Origin: Methylobacterium sp. CB376
Lineage (GTDB): Bacteria; Pseudomonadota; Alphaproteobacteria; Rhizobiales; Beijerinckiaceae
Reading direction: 5' to 3'
Length of the DNA: 64,000 bases
Assembly: GCF_029714205.1 (NCBI RefSeq)
Contig: NZ_CP121648.1
Location: 2,666,001-2,730,000 of the forward strand
This document shows positions 8,861-18,310 of the stretch, piece after piece. Under the pieces are notes generated by a model. It ran no database searches and was not told where the DNA came from. It worked only from the letters and a program-made list of their open reading frames with translations. Every line of letters begins with the position of its first letter. Within the stretch, counting starts at the first letter, position 1. The position numbers were made by a program, and so were the translations under genes.

Positions 8861-9586
8861 ATGTGCGGCCGCTTCGTGATCCTGTCGCCGCCCGAGCTGT
8901 TCCGAGACGCCTACGGCTACGCCGAGCGGCCGAATTTCCCGCCCCGGCACAACGTGGCGCCGACCCAGCCGGTCCCCGTGGTCACGGCGGAGCACGGGCG
9001 GCGGCGCTTCGTGCTGATGCGCTGGGGTTTCCTGCCCGCCTGGGTCGAGGACCCGGCCGAGTTCCCGCTCATCATCAATGCCCGGATCGAGACCGCGGCC
9101 GAGAAGCCGAGCTTCCGCAACGCCCTGCGCTACCGGCGCTGCGTCTTCCTGGCGGACGGGTTCTACGAGTGGCGGCGCGGGGCCGGGCGCGGCGCGGCCC
9201 CGTTCCTGATCCGCCGCGCCGACCGGCGGCCGATGGCCCTCGCGGGCCTGTGGGAGACCTGGAGCAGCCGGGACGGCTCCGAGATCGACACGGCCGCCAT
9301 CGTCACCTGCGCGGCGAACGGGCTCCTGGCTGCGGTGCACGAGCGCATGCCGGCGATCCTGTCGCCCGAGGGGGTCGAGGCCTGGCTCGACCTGGGCCAG
9401 GTGGACGCCGCGCGGGCCTCCGCCCTGTGCCGGCCCTGCCCGGAGGAGTGGCTGACGCTCGCCCCCGCGCATCCCCGCGTGAACGACCACCGCAACGACG
9501 ACCCGGCGCTGCTGGCGGGAGAGGACGAGGCCGCGCCGCCCCCACCCCCGGCACGCCCGGCACCGGCGCAGGGGAGCCTGTTCTGA
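8861..9586 (+). CDS. SRAP/YedK (HMCES) abasic-site processing protein
   Basis: Encodes 241 aa. Met1-Cys2-Gly-Arg-Phe is intact; Cys2 becomes the N-terminal nucleophile that forms a thiazolidine crosslink to abasic sites in single-stranded DNA. Other family hallmarks are NVAPTQPVPVV, RWGFLPAW, INARIETAAEKPSFR, the catalytic Glu in DGFYEWRR, and the His in HERMPAIL. The Pro/Ala-rich tail (after about residue 222) is probably disordered. It starts 10 bp after the CorA gene. The older name is SOS response-associated peptidase; no LexA-type box was recognised upstream. Confidence 0.93.
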   Translation: MCGRFVILSPPELFRDAYGYAERPNFPPRHNVAPTQPVPVVTAEHGRRRFVLMRWGFLPAWVEDPAEFPLIINARIETAAEKPSFRNALRYRRCVFLADGFYEWRRGAGRGAAPFLIRRADRRPMALAGLWETWSSRDGSEIDTAAIVTCAANGLLAAVHERMPAILSPEGVEAWLDLGQVDAARASALCRPCPEEWLTLAPAHPRVNDHRNDDPALLAGEDEAAPPPPPARPAPAQGSLF

Positions 9587-9591
9587 TACCG

Positions 9592-9708
9592 CCGGTCATT
9601 GAAAATGACCGGTGGTGCTGCTCTCGAATTCTCGCCAAGTCTTTGGCTTGAAATCGCAAATTCGAGATGGACCAACGGCTCGATGCGTCAGCATCCTGAG
9701 CCGTTGGT
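9592..9708. repeat. Intergenic palindromic segment between convergent genes
   Basis: Two structures are visible. One is a 9-bp inverted repeat CCGGTCATT/AATGACCGG (9592-9600 / 9604-9612). The other is a nested hairpin with arms ACCAACGGCTC/GAGCCGTTGGT (9671-9681 / 9698-9708) and an inner GATGC/GCATC. The DNA between them is AT-richer than its surroundings. It may act as a bidirectional terminator region or be a repeat element. Confidence 0.55.
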
Positions 9709-9785
9709 GTGAGGGGCCCGGATGCGGGGAAGCGGCAGGCCGGGCGCTCCGCGGCGTCGGTCCGCGAGGCTCCCGGACCCGGCCG

Positions 9786-11048
9786 TCATCGCCGCCGGCG
9801 CGCGGGCCGCCGGAACACCCCGACGAGTTCGACGTGCGGCGAGTGCCGGAACTGGTCCAGCGGCACCACCTCGTCGAGCCGGTAGCCTCCGGCGATGAGC
9901 AGGGCGGCGTCGCGCGCGAAGGTTCCGGCATCGCAGGAGACTCCGACCACCACCGGCACCTTCGAGCCGGCGAGGCGGGCCGCCTGCGCCTCCGCCCCGG
10001 CCCGCGGCGGGTCGAACACCACCGCGTCGAAGCGGTCGAGTTCGGGGGCGAGGAGGGGGCGGCGGAAGAGGTCGCGGCGCTCCGTCGTCACCGCGCGCAG
10101 GCCCGGCGCGCCGCGCACGGCCCGGTCGAGGGCGGCGAGCGCCGCCGCGTCCCCCTCGACCGCGTGCACGCCGCGCGCCTCCGCGAGGCGCAGCGAGAAG
10201 GCGCCCGATCCGCAGAACAGGTCGGCGACCCGCTTGGCGTCGCCGACGCCCGCCACAACGAGGTCGCCGAGCAGCGCCTCGCCGGCCCGGGTCGCCTGCA
10301 GGAAGCCGCCCGGCGGCGGCACGAGGGCGGCGCGGCCGACCCGGAGCAGCGGCGGGCGGCGCTCCACCAGCACCTCGCCGTGCAGCGACAGGCGGGCGAG
10401 ATCGAGGTCGCCCGCCAGCGCCACCAGGGCCTGGCGTGCGCGCCCATCCGCCGGCCCGTGCCCGCGCAGGTCGACGTCGAGCCCCGCCTCGGTCACCGTG
10501 GCCTGGACGTCGAGGGGTTTGCCGCCGCCGAGCGGGCGCGCCAGGGCGCGGGCCGCGTCCGGGGCGGGGTGCAGCGCGGGCTCGGTGATCGGGCAATGGT
10601 CGATCGCGACGAGGGCGTGGCTGCGCGCCGCCATGAAGCCGGCCTCGAGCGCGCCCTCGACCCGCCGGACGTGGAAGGTCGCCCGCCGACGCCCGGCCCC
10701 GTGCGCGTCCCGCAGCGGCGCCACCGTCGCGGCGATCCCGGCCCGCGCCAGGGCGGTCGCGACCAGATCGCGCTTCCAGGCCGCGTAGGGTTCCGGGGCG
10801 AGGTGCTGGATCGCGCAGCCGCCGCAGCGGCCGAAATAGGGGCAGAAGGGCGCGACCCGGTCCGGCGAGGGGGTCAGCACCGCTTCCAGATGGGCGCGGC
10901 GCTGGCCGCCGCGGCTCTCCTCGGGCCGCGCGCGCACGCTCTCGCCCGGGAGGGCGCCGGCCACCAGGAGCCCGTCCGCCGCGATCCCGTCGCCGCGCGC
11001 GCCCAGACGCGCGATGGCGACGGTCATCTCCGGATCCGCCCCACTCAT
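9786..11048 (-). CDS. Class I SAM-dependent RNA 5-methyluridine methyltransferase (RumA/RlmD/TrmA family)
   Basis: Encodes 420 aa. The N-terminal half carries the iron-sulfur type cysteine cluster PFCPYFGRCGGCAIQHL. The methyltransferase domain has VADLFCGSGAFSLRLA (SAM motif I), FDAVVFDPPRAGAE (motif IV) and VSCDAGTFARD with the nucleophilic Cys for C5 methylation. It should form m5U in rRNA or tRNA; which uridine cannot be decided. The GRGDGIA-like start MTVAIARLGARGDGIA fits a degenerate TRAM domain. The ATG at 11048 overlaps the tlyA stop by 4 bp (ATGA), so the two RNA-modification genes are translationally coupled. Confidence 0.9.
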   Translation of the reverse strand: MSGADPEMTVAIARLGARGDGIAADGLLVAGALPGESVRARPEESRGGQRRAHLEAVLTPSPDRVAPFCPYFGRCGGCAIQHLAPEPYAAWKRDLVATALARAGIAATVAPLRDAHGAGRRRATFHVRRVEGALEAGFMAARSHALVAIDHCPITEPALHPAPDAARALARPLGGGKPLDVQATVTEAGLDVDLRGHGPADGRARQALVALAGDLDLARLSLHGEVLVERRPPLLRVGRAALVPPPGGFLQATRAGEALLGDLVVAGVGDAKRVADLFCGSGAFSLRLAEARGVHAVEGDAAALAALDRAVRGAPGLRAVTTERRDLFRRPLLAPELDRFDAVVFDPPRAGAEAQAARLAGSKVPVVVGVSCDAGTFARDAALLIAGGYRLDEVVPLDQFRHSPHVELVGVFRRPARRRR

Positions 11049-11833
11049 GCCCTGTCCTCGCTCCGGCGCGCGCCGATCAGGAACTCGCGGTTGCCGTCCC
11101 CGCCCTCGATCGGCGAGGGGATCAGGCCCTCGACCCGGAAGCCGAGCGCGCCGACGAGGTCGCGGATGCCCGCGCAGACCTCCGCTTGGACGGCGGCGTC
11201 GCGCACGAGGCCGCCGCGCCCGACCCGCTCGCGCCCGGCCTCGAATTGCGGCTTGATCAGCGCGACGAGGCGCGCCGCCGGGGCGAGGAGGGCGGGCAGC
11301 ACCGGCAGGACGAGGCGCAGGGAGATGAAGCTCACGTCGACCACCGCGAGGGCGGGCGGCGCGGCGAACAGGTCCGGCGCGAGGCCGCGGGCGTCGGTGG
11401 CCTCGTGGGAGACGACGCGCGGGTCGGCGGCGATCCGCGGATGGAGCTGGCCGCGCCCGACATCGACCGCGTAGACCCGCGCCGCGCCGCGCCGCAGCAG
11501 CACGTCCGTGAAGCCGCCGGTCGAGGCGCCGAGATCCAGGCAGGTCAGGCCGGCCGGATCGACGCCGAACGCGTCGAGCGCCGCCTCGAGCTTGAGCCCG
11601 CCCCGCGACACGAAGGGGTGGGGCGCCTCGGCGCCCAGGACCGCCGCGCGGGAGAGCAGGTCCGAGGCGCGGCGCACCGGCGCCCCGTCCGCCCGCACCA
11701 GCCCCGCCGCGATGGCCGCCTGGGCGCGGGCCCGGCTCTCGAACAGCCCGGCCTCGACCAGGAGGCGGTCGGCCCGCACCCGCTCCTCGCTTGCCAAAAC
11801 GCCCTCCCGTCCGGTCCGGCCCCTGTCGGCCAC
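11045..11833 (-). CDS. tlyA: TlyA-family rRNA 2'-O-methyltransferase / haemolysin-like
   Basis: Encodes 262 aa. An N-terminal S4 RNA-binding domain (RADRLLVEAGLFESRARAQAAI, here only a landmark) is followed by an FtsJ-type Rossmann methyltransferase: SRGGLKLEAALDAF, LDLGASTGGFTDVLL (SAM motif I), VDVGRGQLHPRI and VVDVSFISLRLVLP. KPQFEAGRE carries the catalytic-type Lys. TlyA enzymes methylate cytidine 2'-hydroxyls in 16S/23S rRNA. GTG start at 11833. In many alphaproteobacteria tlyA follows dxs; here the upstream neighbour is a divergent superoxide dismutase gene. Confidence 0.92.
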   Translation of the reverse strand: MADRGRTGREGVLASEERVRADRLLVEAGLFESRARAQAAIAAGLVRADGAPVRRASDLLSRAAVLGAEAPHPFVSRGGLKLEAALDAFGVDPAGLTCLDLGASTGGFTDVLLRRGAARVYAVDVGRGQLHPRIAADPRVVSHEATDARGLAPDLFAAPPALAVVDVSFISLRLVLPVLPALLAPAARLVALIKPQFEAGRERVGRGGLVRDAAVQAEVCAGIRDLVGALGFRVEGLIPSPIEGGDGNREFLIGARRSEDRA

Positions 11834-11878
11834 GCCTCGTCTCCCTTACCTTATGCGGCCGTGGAGAGGAGAGGGTCG

Positions 11879-12412
11879 ATGACGAGAGGCATCCTGCTCG
11901 CCGGCACCGTCGCGCTCGGCGCGATCGGTCCGGCCGGGGCACAACAGCCCCAGGCGCCGGCGGTTCAGGTCTACGAGGCGCCGGTCGTGAACAACAAGGG
12001 CGCGACGATCGGGAAAATCCAGATTCGCGACGGCGCCAACGCGCTGGTCCTGCGGCTCACCATCGAGCCGGGCGGCGTGTCCCCGGGCTGGCACGGCATC
12101 CATTTCCATGCCGTGGCGAATTGCTCGGACACCGCCAAGTTCGAATTGTCCAAGGGTCACGTGAATCATGAATCCAGCAAGCACGGACTGCTCAACCCGG
12201 ACGGCCCGGACGAGGGCGACCTGCCGAACGTCTTCGCCAACGCGGACGGCTCGGTGAACGCGGAGGTGTCGAGCGAGACCGCGCTGACCGGCGAGGGCGG
12301 CCTCAAGGACGCGGACGGCTCGGCCCTGGTGATCCACGCCGGCGAGGACGACCACGCGACCCAGCCGATCGGCAATGCGGGCGCCCGCCTCGCCTGCGCG
12401 GAGATCAAGTGA
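11879..12412 (+). CDS. sodC: Periplasmic Cu/Zn superoxide dismutase
   Basis: Encodes 177 aa. A Sec signal peptide (MTRGILLAGTVALGAIGPAGA) is followed by the mature enzyme. Copper/zinc ligands are recognisable: HFHAVANC (two His and the first disulfide Cys), KHGLLNPDGP (bridging-type His), DLPN (the Zn Asp) and LVIHAGEDDH (the last Cu His). The second disulfide Cys is in RLACAEIK at the C terminus. The enzyme dismutates periplasmic superoxide. ATG 11879 is preceded by GGAGAGGAGAGGG. Divergent from tlyA. Confidence 0.93.
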   Translation: MTRGILLAGTVALGAIGPAGAQQPQAPAVQVYEAPVVNNKGATIGKIQIRDGANALVLRLTIEPGGVSPGWHGIHFHAVANCSDTAKFELSKGHVNHESSKHGLLNPDGPDEGDLPNVFANADGSVNAEVSSETALTGEGGLKDADGSALVIHAGEDDHATQPIGNAGARLACAEIK

Positions 12413-12515
12413 TCCACTGTCCGGACGTGATCGTCCGGACAGCGGATGCCAAGCCCGCGCGGCGCGTGAGCGAAGCCGACATCCGCATGGCGAAGCAATC
12501 ATCGGATTTCGTATG
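12413..12515 (-). repeat. Dispersed intergenic repeat, family B, copy 1
   Basis: Contains a perfect inverted repeat CTGTCCGGAC / GTCCGGACAG (12417-12426 / 12433-12442) and then, on the minus strand, ACGAAATCCGATGATTGCTT, CGGATGTCGGCTTCGCTC and GCGCGCGGGCTTGG-type blocks. These match the copies at 36880-36975 and 41889-41990. The element separates sodC from the convergent tadC and could also terminate transcription. Confidence 0.7.
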
Positions 12516-12553
12516 ACGCGCGTCGTCGCGGCGCCCGGCCCGGCGGGGCCGCG

Positions 12554-13519
12554 CTACTTCGCGGCGAAGACCTGCACCATCGCAGGCGTGAGGATCACCA
12601 CGAACAGCACGGGCAGGAAGAACAGGATCATCGGCACGGTGAGCTTGGGCGGCAGCGCGGCCGCCTTCTTCTCGGCCTCGTTCATGCGCTGGTCGCGGCT
12701 CTCCTGCGCGAGCACCCGCAGGGCCTGGCCGATCGGGGTGCCGTAGCGCTCGGCCTGGATGAGGGCGGTGCAGACCGCCTTCACGGAATCGAGGCCGGTC
12801 CGGATCGCGAGGTTGTCGTAGGCGACGCGCCGGTCGGTGAGGTAGCTCAGCTCCGCGGTCGTCAGCGCCAGTTCCTCCGCCAGCACGATGGACTGGTTGG
12901 CCATCTCGACGCCGACCCGCCGGAAGGCGAGCTCGATCGCCATGCCGGATTCCACGCAGATCAGCAGCAGGTCGAGGGCGTCGGGCCAGTTCTTGCGGAT
13001 CTGCGCCTGCCGCTTGTCGGTCTGGTTCTTGAGGAAGATCTCCGGGGCCTTGACGCCCCCGTAGGTCGCCGCGATCACGATCAGGAGCCGGATCGAGAAC
13101 GGCTGGTTCAGCACCTGCAGCACGAACAGGTAGAACACCGCCAGTACCAGGAAGCCGAGCGGCATCACGAGGCGGAAGAACAGGAAGGCCGTCTCGGCCT
13201 GCGGGCCGCGGTAGCCGGCCATCATCAGCCTGTTCTTGGCGTCCTCCGTGGCGAGCCAGTTGTCGAGCTTGAAGCGCTCGACCACGCGCTTCATGTAGGC
13301 CTTGGGCTGCTGGCGGAGATTGCCGCGCTGGTTGAGCCTGTCGCGCTCGCGCAGGCGGATGCGGTCGCGCTCCTCGCCCACGCTCTTCATGCGCTGGGCG
13401 AGGCGGTTCGGCTCCAGGAAGGGCTGCAGCAGCGTGAAGGCCGTCGCCGCCGCCGCCACCGCGGCGAGCACCGCGCCGACGAATTGCGGGTCGATCAGGT
13501 AGGAGAGGAGCTGAAGCAT
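12554..13519 (-). CDS. tadC: Tad pilus inner-membrane platform protein TadC (T2SS GspF family)
   Basis: Encodes 321 aa. Hydrophobic segments lie near residues 15-35, about 115-150 and at the C terminus (VPMILFFLPVLFVVILTPAMV). The GspF domain contains WPDALDLLLICVESGMAIELAFRRVG and LVQAERYGTPIGQALRVLAQESR-type signatures. With TadB it forms the membrane platform on which the TadA ATPase drives Flp pilin assembly. ATG 13519 is chosen because the upstream extension of the frame (to 13579) is basic, low-complexity and lacks a membrane segment. It is the last gene of the minus-strand tad cluster, 124 bp after tadB. Confidence 0.93.
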   Translation of the reverse strand: MLQLLSYLIDPQFVGAVLAAVAAAATAFTLLQPFLEPNRLAQRMKSVGEERDRIRLRERDRLNQRGNLRQQPKAYMKRVVERFKLDNWLATEDAKNRLMMAGYRGPQAETAFLFFRLVMPLGFLVLAVFYLFVLQVLNQPFSIRLLIVIAATYGGVKAPEIFLKNQTDKRQAQIRKNWPDALDLLLICVESGMAIELAFRRVGVEMANQSIVLAEELALTTAELSYLTDRRVAYDNLAIRTGLDSVKAVCTALIQAERYGTPIGQALRVLAQESRDQRMNEAEKKAAALPPKLTVPMILFFLPVLFVVILTPAMVQVFAAK

Positions 13520-13643
13520 CCGGCGTCTCGCTCGCGGGCCGGCGCCCGGCCCCTGCCTGGGCAGGATTGCCCGATGCAATCCTGCCGTGGTTCCTGTCCT
13601 GGCTTGCCCGCCGCCGGGCCGGGGCTCGCGCGGCGGGGGACGC

Positions 13644-14615
13644 TCAGATCTCGAAAGTGATCATGCGCTTCATCACCAGCACCCCGACCACCATCCAGAG
13701 GCCCGAGAGGGTGATCGCGATCTGGCCGACCTGCGTCGTCCAGAGGAGCGAGATGTAGTCGGGGCTCGAGAAGTAGCACAGGACCGCGACCACGAAGGGC
13801 AGGGAGGCGATGATCGCCGCCGAGGCCCGGGCCTCCATGCTCATCGCGCTCACCTTGTCGGCCATGCGCCGCCGGTCGCGCAGCACGCGCGACAGGTTGC
13901 CGAGCGCCTCCGAGAGATTGCCGCCCGACTCGCCTGCCTGGATGCCGATCACGATGGCGAAGAAATTCGCCTCCGAGACCGGCATGCGCTCGAAGAGCTT
14001 CGTGGCGGCCTCGCTCAGGGACACGCCCACGGCCTGCGACTCGACGAGGGCGCGGAACTCGGTGCGCACCGGCTCGGGCGCCTCGCGGGCGATGATGCGC
14101 AGGCAATCGCCCACCGGCAGGCCCGACTTGATGCCGCGCACGATCACGTCCATCGCGTTCGGCAATTCGAGGACGAACCGCGCGATCCGCCGCTTGCGCA
14201 GGTAGCCGAGGAGCCATTGCGGCAGCCCGAGCCCGGCCGCGAAGGCGAGGGCGATCGCCGTCAGCGGGCTGCCGCTCATCACCAAGCCCATCACGAGGGA
14301 GACACCCGCCAGGACGCCGCTCGCGACGTAGAACTGGCTCTTGGTGATGCTGAGGCCGGCCTGCGTGATCCGAAGCTCCAGGCTCGGCCGGGCCTTCCTC
14401 TCCTTCGCCTCGAGCTCCTTGAGGCTCTTGGCGACCTGCTCGCGGCGGTTGACCGCCTGGACGCGCTCCATGGGCGAGCGGCGCCCCGCGATGGCCTGCT
14501 GGCGCTTGGCGGCCCGCGCCTCGGAGGGCAAAAGCGGGACGACGACCGCGTAGGCGAGGCAGGAGGCCGTCACCGCCAGGAGGCCGGCCACGATCAGGGC
14601 GTCGAAGCTCGTCAC
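13644..14615 (-). CDS. tadB: Tad pilus inner-membrane platform protein TadB (T2SS GspF family)
   Basis: Encodes 323 aa. A first membrane segment near residues 5-28 is followed by a charged cytoplasmic region (VNRREQVAKSLKELEAKERKARPS). A pair of helices (YVASGVLAGVSLVMGLVMSG, ALAFAAGLGLPQWLLGYL) precedes the GspF domain LPNAMDVIVRGIKSGLPVGDCLRII with GIQAGESGGNLSEALGNLS. Two C-terminal membrane helices close it. GTG 14615 overlaps the tadA stop (GTGA), showing translational coupling with the ATPase. Confidence 0.93.
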   Translation of the reverse strand: MTSFDALIVAGLLAVTASCLAYAVVVPLLPSEARAAKRQQAIAGRRSPMERVQAVNRREQVAKSLKELEAKERKARPSLELRITQAGLSITKSQFYVASGVLAGVSLVMGLVMSGSPLTAIALAFAAGLGLPQWLLGYLRKRRIARFVLELPNAMDVIVRGIKSGLPVGDCLRIIAREAPEPVRTEFRALVESQAVGVSLSEAATKLFERMPVSEANFFAIVIGIQAGESGGNLSEALGNLSRVLRDRRRMADKVSAMSMEARASAAIIASLPFVVAVLCYFSSPDYISLLWTTQVGQIAITLSGLWMVVGVLVMKRMITFEI

Positions 14616-16063
14616 GCCTCGCCCCCGGTGTCGCGGACCTCGGCGGCGTCGAGGGCGGCGGCGAGCGCGCGGTCCTCGCCGTAGTAGCGTGCGCGGTCCC
14701 AGAAGCGCGGGCGACCGATCCCGGTCGAGCGGTGGCGGCCGATCAGCTTGCCGTTCTGGTCCTCGCCGACGACGTCGTAAACGAACAGGTCCTGGGTGAT
14801 GATGACCTCGCCCTCCATCCCCATCACCTCGGTGATGTGGGTGATGCGCCGCGACCCGTCGCGCAGGCGCGCCGCCTGGACGATGACGTCGACCGAGCCC
14901 GCGATCATCTCGCGGATCGTCTTCGACGGCAGGGAGTAGCCGCCCATCGAGATCATCGACTCGATGCGCGACAGGCACTCCCGCGGCGAGTTGGCGTGCA
15001 GCGTGCCCATCGAGCCGTCGTGACCGGTATTCATCGCCTGCAGCAGGTCGAAGGCCTCCGGTCCGCGCACCTCGCCGACGATGATCCGCTCCGGCCGCAT
15101 GCGCAGGCAGTTCTTGATCAGGTCGCGCATGGTGATCTGGCCCTGGCCCTCCAGGTTGGGCGGGCGGGTCTCCAGGCGCACCACGTGCGGCTGCTGCAGC
15201 TGCAATTCGGCCGCGTCCTCGCAGGTGATGATGCGCTCGTCGTCGTCGATGTAGCGCGTCAGGCAGTTGAGGAGGGTCGTCTTGCCCGAGCCGGTGCCCC
15301 CCGACACCACCACGTTGCAGCGCACCCGTCCGATGATCTGCAGGATCTTGGCGCCCTCGGGCGAGATGGAGCCGAAGCGGACGAGCTGGTCGAGGGTGAG
15401 CTTGTCCTTCTTGAACTTGCGGATGGTGAGGGCGGGGCCGTCGATGGCCAGCGGCGGCGCGATCACGTTGACGCGCGACCCGTCGGGCAGGCGCGCGTCG
15501 CAGATCGGGGAGGCCTCGTCGACCCGGCGGCCGACTTGGCTGACGATGCGCTGGCAGATGTTCATCAGCTGCTGGTTGTCGCGGAAGCGCACGTTCGTCA
15601 GCTGGATCTTGCCGGCGACCTCGATGTAGGTGCGGTTCGCGCCGTTCACCATCACGTCCGCGATGTCGTCGCGGGCGAGCAGGGGCTCCAGGGGCCCGTA
15701 GCCGAGCACGTCATTGCAGATGTCGTCGAGCAGGTCCTCCTGCTCGGCGATCGACATCACCACGCTCTTGAGCGCGATGATCTCCGTGACGATGTCGCGG
15801 ATCTCCTCGCGGGCGGCGTCCGCCTCGAGCCGGGCGAGCTGGGCGAGGTCGATCGCCTCGATCAGCGCGCCGAAGATCATGCTCTTCGTGCGGTAGTAAT
15901 CCTCGGACCGGGCGGCCTCGACCACGATCGGCGCGGCCCGCGGCGTCTCCACCCGGGGCGCGGCGGAATCGTTGAGGACGGGCGCCGTGGCCGCCTGGGG
16001 GGAAGGGGCGACGGGCGCGGCCGCGGGCCTCGACGCCGTCGCTCCGGGTCTCCTGCCGAACAT
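14612..16063 (-). CDS. tadA: Tad pilus assembly ATPase TadA/CpaF (secretion ATPase, GspE family)
   Basis: Encodes 483 aa. A Pro/Ala-rich head (1-50) precedes the N-terminal domain ([21 protein letters not shown]). The RecA-like core has Walker [10 protein letters not shown] (residues 254-262), an Asp box and Walker B region [10 protein letters not shown], and [30 protein letters not shown] covering the His box. It powers Flp pilus extension, and retraction in CpaF systems. The gene order cpaE-tadA-tadB-tadC is standard. The upstream gap to cpaE is 112 bp. Confidence 0.96.
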   Translation of the reverse strand: MFGRRPGATASRPAAAPVAPSPQAATAPVLNDSAAPRVETPRAAPIVVEAARSEDYYRTKSMIFGALIEAIDLAQLARLEADAAREEIRDIVTEIIALKSVVMSIAEQEDLLDDICNDVLGYGPLEPLLARDDIADVMVNGANRTYIEVAGKIQLTNVRFRDNQQLMNICQRIVSQVGRRVDEASPICDARLPDGSRVNVIAPPLAIDGPALTIRKFKKDKLTLDQLVRFGSISPEGAKILQIIGRVRCNVVVSGGTGSGKTTLLNCLTRYIDDDERIITCEDAAELQLQQPHVVRLETRPPNLEGQGQITMRDLIKNCLRMRPERIIVGEVRGPEAFDLLQAMNTGHDGSMGTLHANSPRECLSRIESMISMGGYSLPSKTIREMIAGSVDVIVQAARLRDGSRRITHITEVMGMEGEVIITQDLFVYDVVGEDQNGKLIGRHRSTGIGRPRFWDRARYYGEDRALAAALDAAEVRDTGGEA

Positions 16064-16175
16064 GGGTCCTGCGGCACCTTCGCTACGGTCGTTGCGGGAG
16101 AGCCGCGACCCCCCACGACCGGAACGGGATCACGGCTGTCGACCACCGCCCCTGGCCGGCCCCGGGGCGCGAGGC

Positions 16176-17420
16176 TCAGGACGCCTTGCGCCGCGCCAGG
16201 GCCGACAGGATGGGGTCGAGGAGCGTCGGGCGGGACTTCTTGGCCTCGGCGCGCCCGGTGACCGTGCCCGCCAGTGCCGTCACGATGTCGATGACCTTGC
16301 TGCCCGCCTGCACCTCGGCGAGCATCTGCCCGTTATTGGCCGCGGCGCCGAACAGGGCGGGGTCGAAGGGCACCACCGCCGCGGCGGTCACGTCGAGCGC
16401 CTTGGCGAATTCCGCCGCGGCGATCTCCGGCCGCTTGGGCATGCCGACCTGGTTCAGGACGAGCCGCGGCGGCCGGTCGTTCGGGCGCGCCTGGCGCAGC
16501 AGGTCGACGAGGTTGCGGGCGTTGCGCAGGGAGGCCAGTTCCGGGGCCGCGACGATCAGGATCTCGTCGGCCCCGATCACCATCTTGCGGCTCCAGGCCG
16601 TCCAGACATGGGGCACGTCGAGGACGATGCAGGGCACCATGCCGCGCAGGATGTCGACGAGGCCGTCGAAGGCGCCCTCGCCGAAATCGTTCGTCCGGTC
16701 GAGCGTGGCGGGGGCCGCGAGCAGGCTCAGGTTGTCGGTGCATTTCGACAGGAGGCGGTCGACGAAGTTGGCGTCGATGCGCTCGGGCGCGAACACCGCC
16801 TCGGCCACGCCCTGGGGAGGATCCTGGTTGAAGTTCAGGCCCGCGGTGCCGAAGGCCACGTCGAGGTCGGCGATCACCGTCGAGGTCGCGTAGTCGCGGG
16901 CGATGGACCAGCCGAGATTGTGGGCGAGTGTCGAGGCGCCCACGCCGCCCTTCGCGCCGACGACCGCGACGGTGCGGCCGAGGGGCTCGGCCCCCGGCTC
17001 GGTGAACAGGTCCGAGATCGCCGCGATCACCCCGACCGGGTCGATCGGCGCGATCAGGTAGTCGCTGACCCCGCGGCGGATGAACTCCCGGTAGAGCAGC
17101 ACGTCGTTGACGTGGCCCACCACCACCACCTTGGTGCCCGGGTCGCAGACCTCCGCCAGGGTGTCGAGCTGCGCCAGCGGGTTGGCGCGGGGCCCGTGCA
17201 TCTCGATCACGAGGACGTTCGGCGTCGGCGCGCTGCGGAACGCCTCCACGGCCGCCGCGGCGCCGCCCATCTGCACCTTCAGGTGGGCCTTGTGCATGCG
17301 GCGGTCCTCCGCCGCGGCCTCGATCACCTCCGCCACCTCGGGCGTGTCGCAGAAGGCCTGGATCGTGATGCGCGGAACTGGCGCGATCACCCGGTCGGCC
17401 GTGTCGGTCCTGTCAGACAT
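16176..17420 (-). CDS. cpaE: Pilus assembly protein CpaE/TadZ (ParA/MinD-like ATPase with receiver-like domain)
   Basis: Encodes 414 aa. Residues about 18-140 form an atypical receiver domain (PNVLVIEMHGPRANPLAQLD and VSDYLIAPIDP). A MinD/ParA-type ATPase follows with deviant Walker A GAKGGVGAST (155-164), STVIADLDVAFGTAGLNFNQ, and DRLLSKCTDNLSLLAAPATLDR. CpaE/TadZ localises the Tad apparatus to a pole in Caulobacter and Aggregatibacter. It ends with a basic tail. The neighbours cpaD and tadA fit the canonical order. Confidence 0.94.
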   Translation of the reverse strand: MSDRTDTADRVIAPVPRITIQAFCDTPEVAEVIEAAAEDRRMHKAHLKVQMGGAAAAVEAFRSAPTPNVLVIEMHGPRANPLAQLDTLAEVCDPGTKVVVVGHVNDVLLYREFIRRGVSDYLIAPIDPVGVIAAISDLFTEPGAEPLGRTVAVVGAKGGVGASTLAHNLGWSIARDYATSTVIADLDVAFGTAGLNFNQDPPQGVAEAVFAPERIDANFVDRLLSKCTDNLSLLAAPATLDRTNDFGEGAFDGLVDILRGMVPCIVLDVPHVWTAWSRKMVIGADEILIVAAPELASLRNARNLVDLLRQARPNDRPPRLVLNQVGMPKRPEIAAAEFAKALDVTAAAVVPFDPALFGAAANNGQMLAEVQAGSKVIDIVTALAGTVTGRAEAKKSRPTLLDPILSALARRKAS

Positions 17421-17520
17421 GGGGTGGCTCGCGGACTTGCGCTCGGCGGAGTGCGATTCGGTGAACTCGGATCCGGCGGTCAGTGCAGGCCGCCGCGGAC
17501 GCGGCCCCCTGCGCCGCGAT

Positions 17521-18277
17521 TCACTGACCGACCTGCGACCTCACACTGGCCTGGCCATCCTGCTTCCAAGTGGTTGAAGGATCCTTTCCGGCCCGCAGGC
17601 TCTCGATGTCCTGGGTGCGGGAGATCGTGTCGATGCGGCCTTCCTGGCGGCCGCGCACGAGGTCGACCGGGTCGGCGATCTGGCGGGCGAAGTTCGACTG
17701 GTAGGCGCAGCCGTGGTTCCAGTGGGTCCGGTTCGACACGTCGACGGCGGGGTCGCTGACGCCGAGATCGTTCGGCCACAGCCCGCAGGTGCTGGTCACC
17801 TTCGCCTGCATGCGCTGGAAGCTCAGCCGCACGGGAGCGGCGACCGACGCGTTCGCGACCGGGTAGGGAGCGACGACGAGCTCCCGCGCCGAGACCCCGC
17901 GGGCGAGCGCCCGCTCGCGCAGGAGCGCGGCCGTGCGGGCGACGGCCGGCCCGGGCGCCTGGCCGCCGCGGGGCACCTCGATCACCAGCACGCCGCGGCC
18001 GTAGCGGCGGAATTCCAGCAGGAAGGCGTCGACGTCGTCGGCCTGGCGGGGATCGACGTGCCCCATGCCGGTGACGAAGACGTCCAGGTTGCGCGGCGCG
18101 TCCGCGAGGGCGATCGGGTGTCGGGCCTGCACCGACGCCGGCTCGATCGATCCCGTCGTGGCGGCCCGGTTGGAGACGCAGGCGCCCAGCGACAGGGCGA
18201 GGGCTCCGAGGCAGGCGGCCCGCGCGGCGGTGCGGGGGCGGGGCGGGGAGGCGGATCATCGCGGGCATCCGTGTCAT
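17521..18277 (-). pseudogene. cpaD: Pilus assembly lipoprotein CpaD, signal peptide split by an apparent +1 frameshift
   Basis: The body from about 18222 to 17521 is an intact CpaD domain: LALSLGACVSNRAAT (lipobox ending at Cys), then NLDVFVTGMGHVDPRQADDV, RGVLVIEVPRGGQ, VAPYPVANASVAAPVRLSFQRM, CGLWPNDLGVSD, NHGCAYQSNFARQIADP and RDIESL-like SRTQDIESLRAG. In this frame a TGA stands just upstream at about 18256-18258. The only ATG codons (18277, 18268, 18259) are one frame off and read MTRMPAMIRLPAPP. Removing one C from the C-rich tract (18235-18248) gives a continuous lipoprotein signal MIRLPAPP-RTAARAACLGALALSLGAC. CpaD is an outer-membrane Tad component. A sequencing indel is the simplest explanation. 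Confidence 0.85.
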
Positions 18278-18310
18278 GGGCGGGTGGGCGGCGGGGCGTC
18301 CGGGCGCCGG

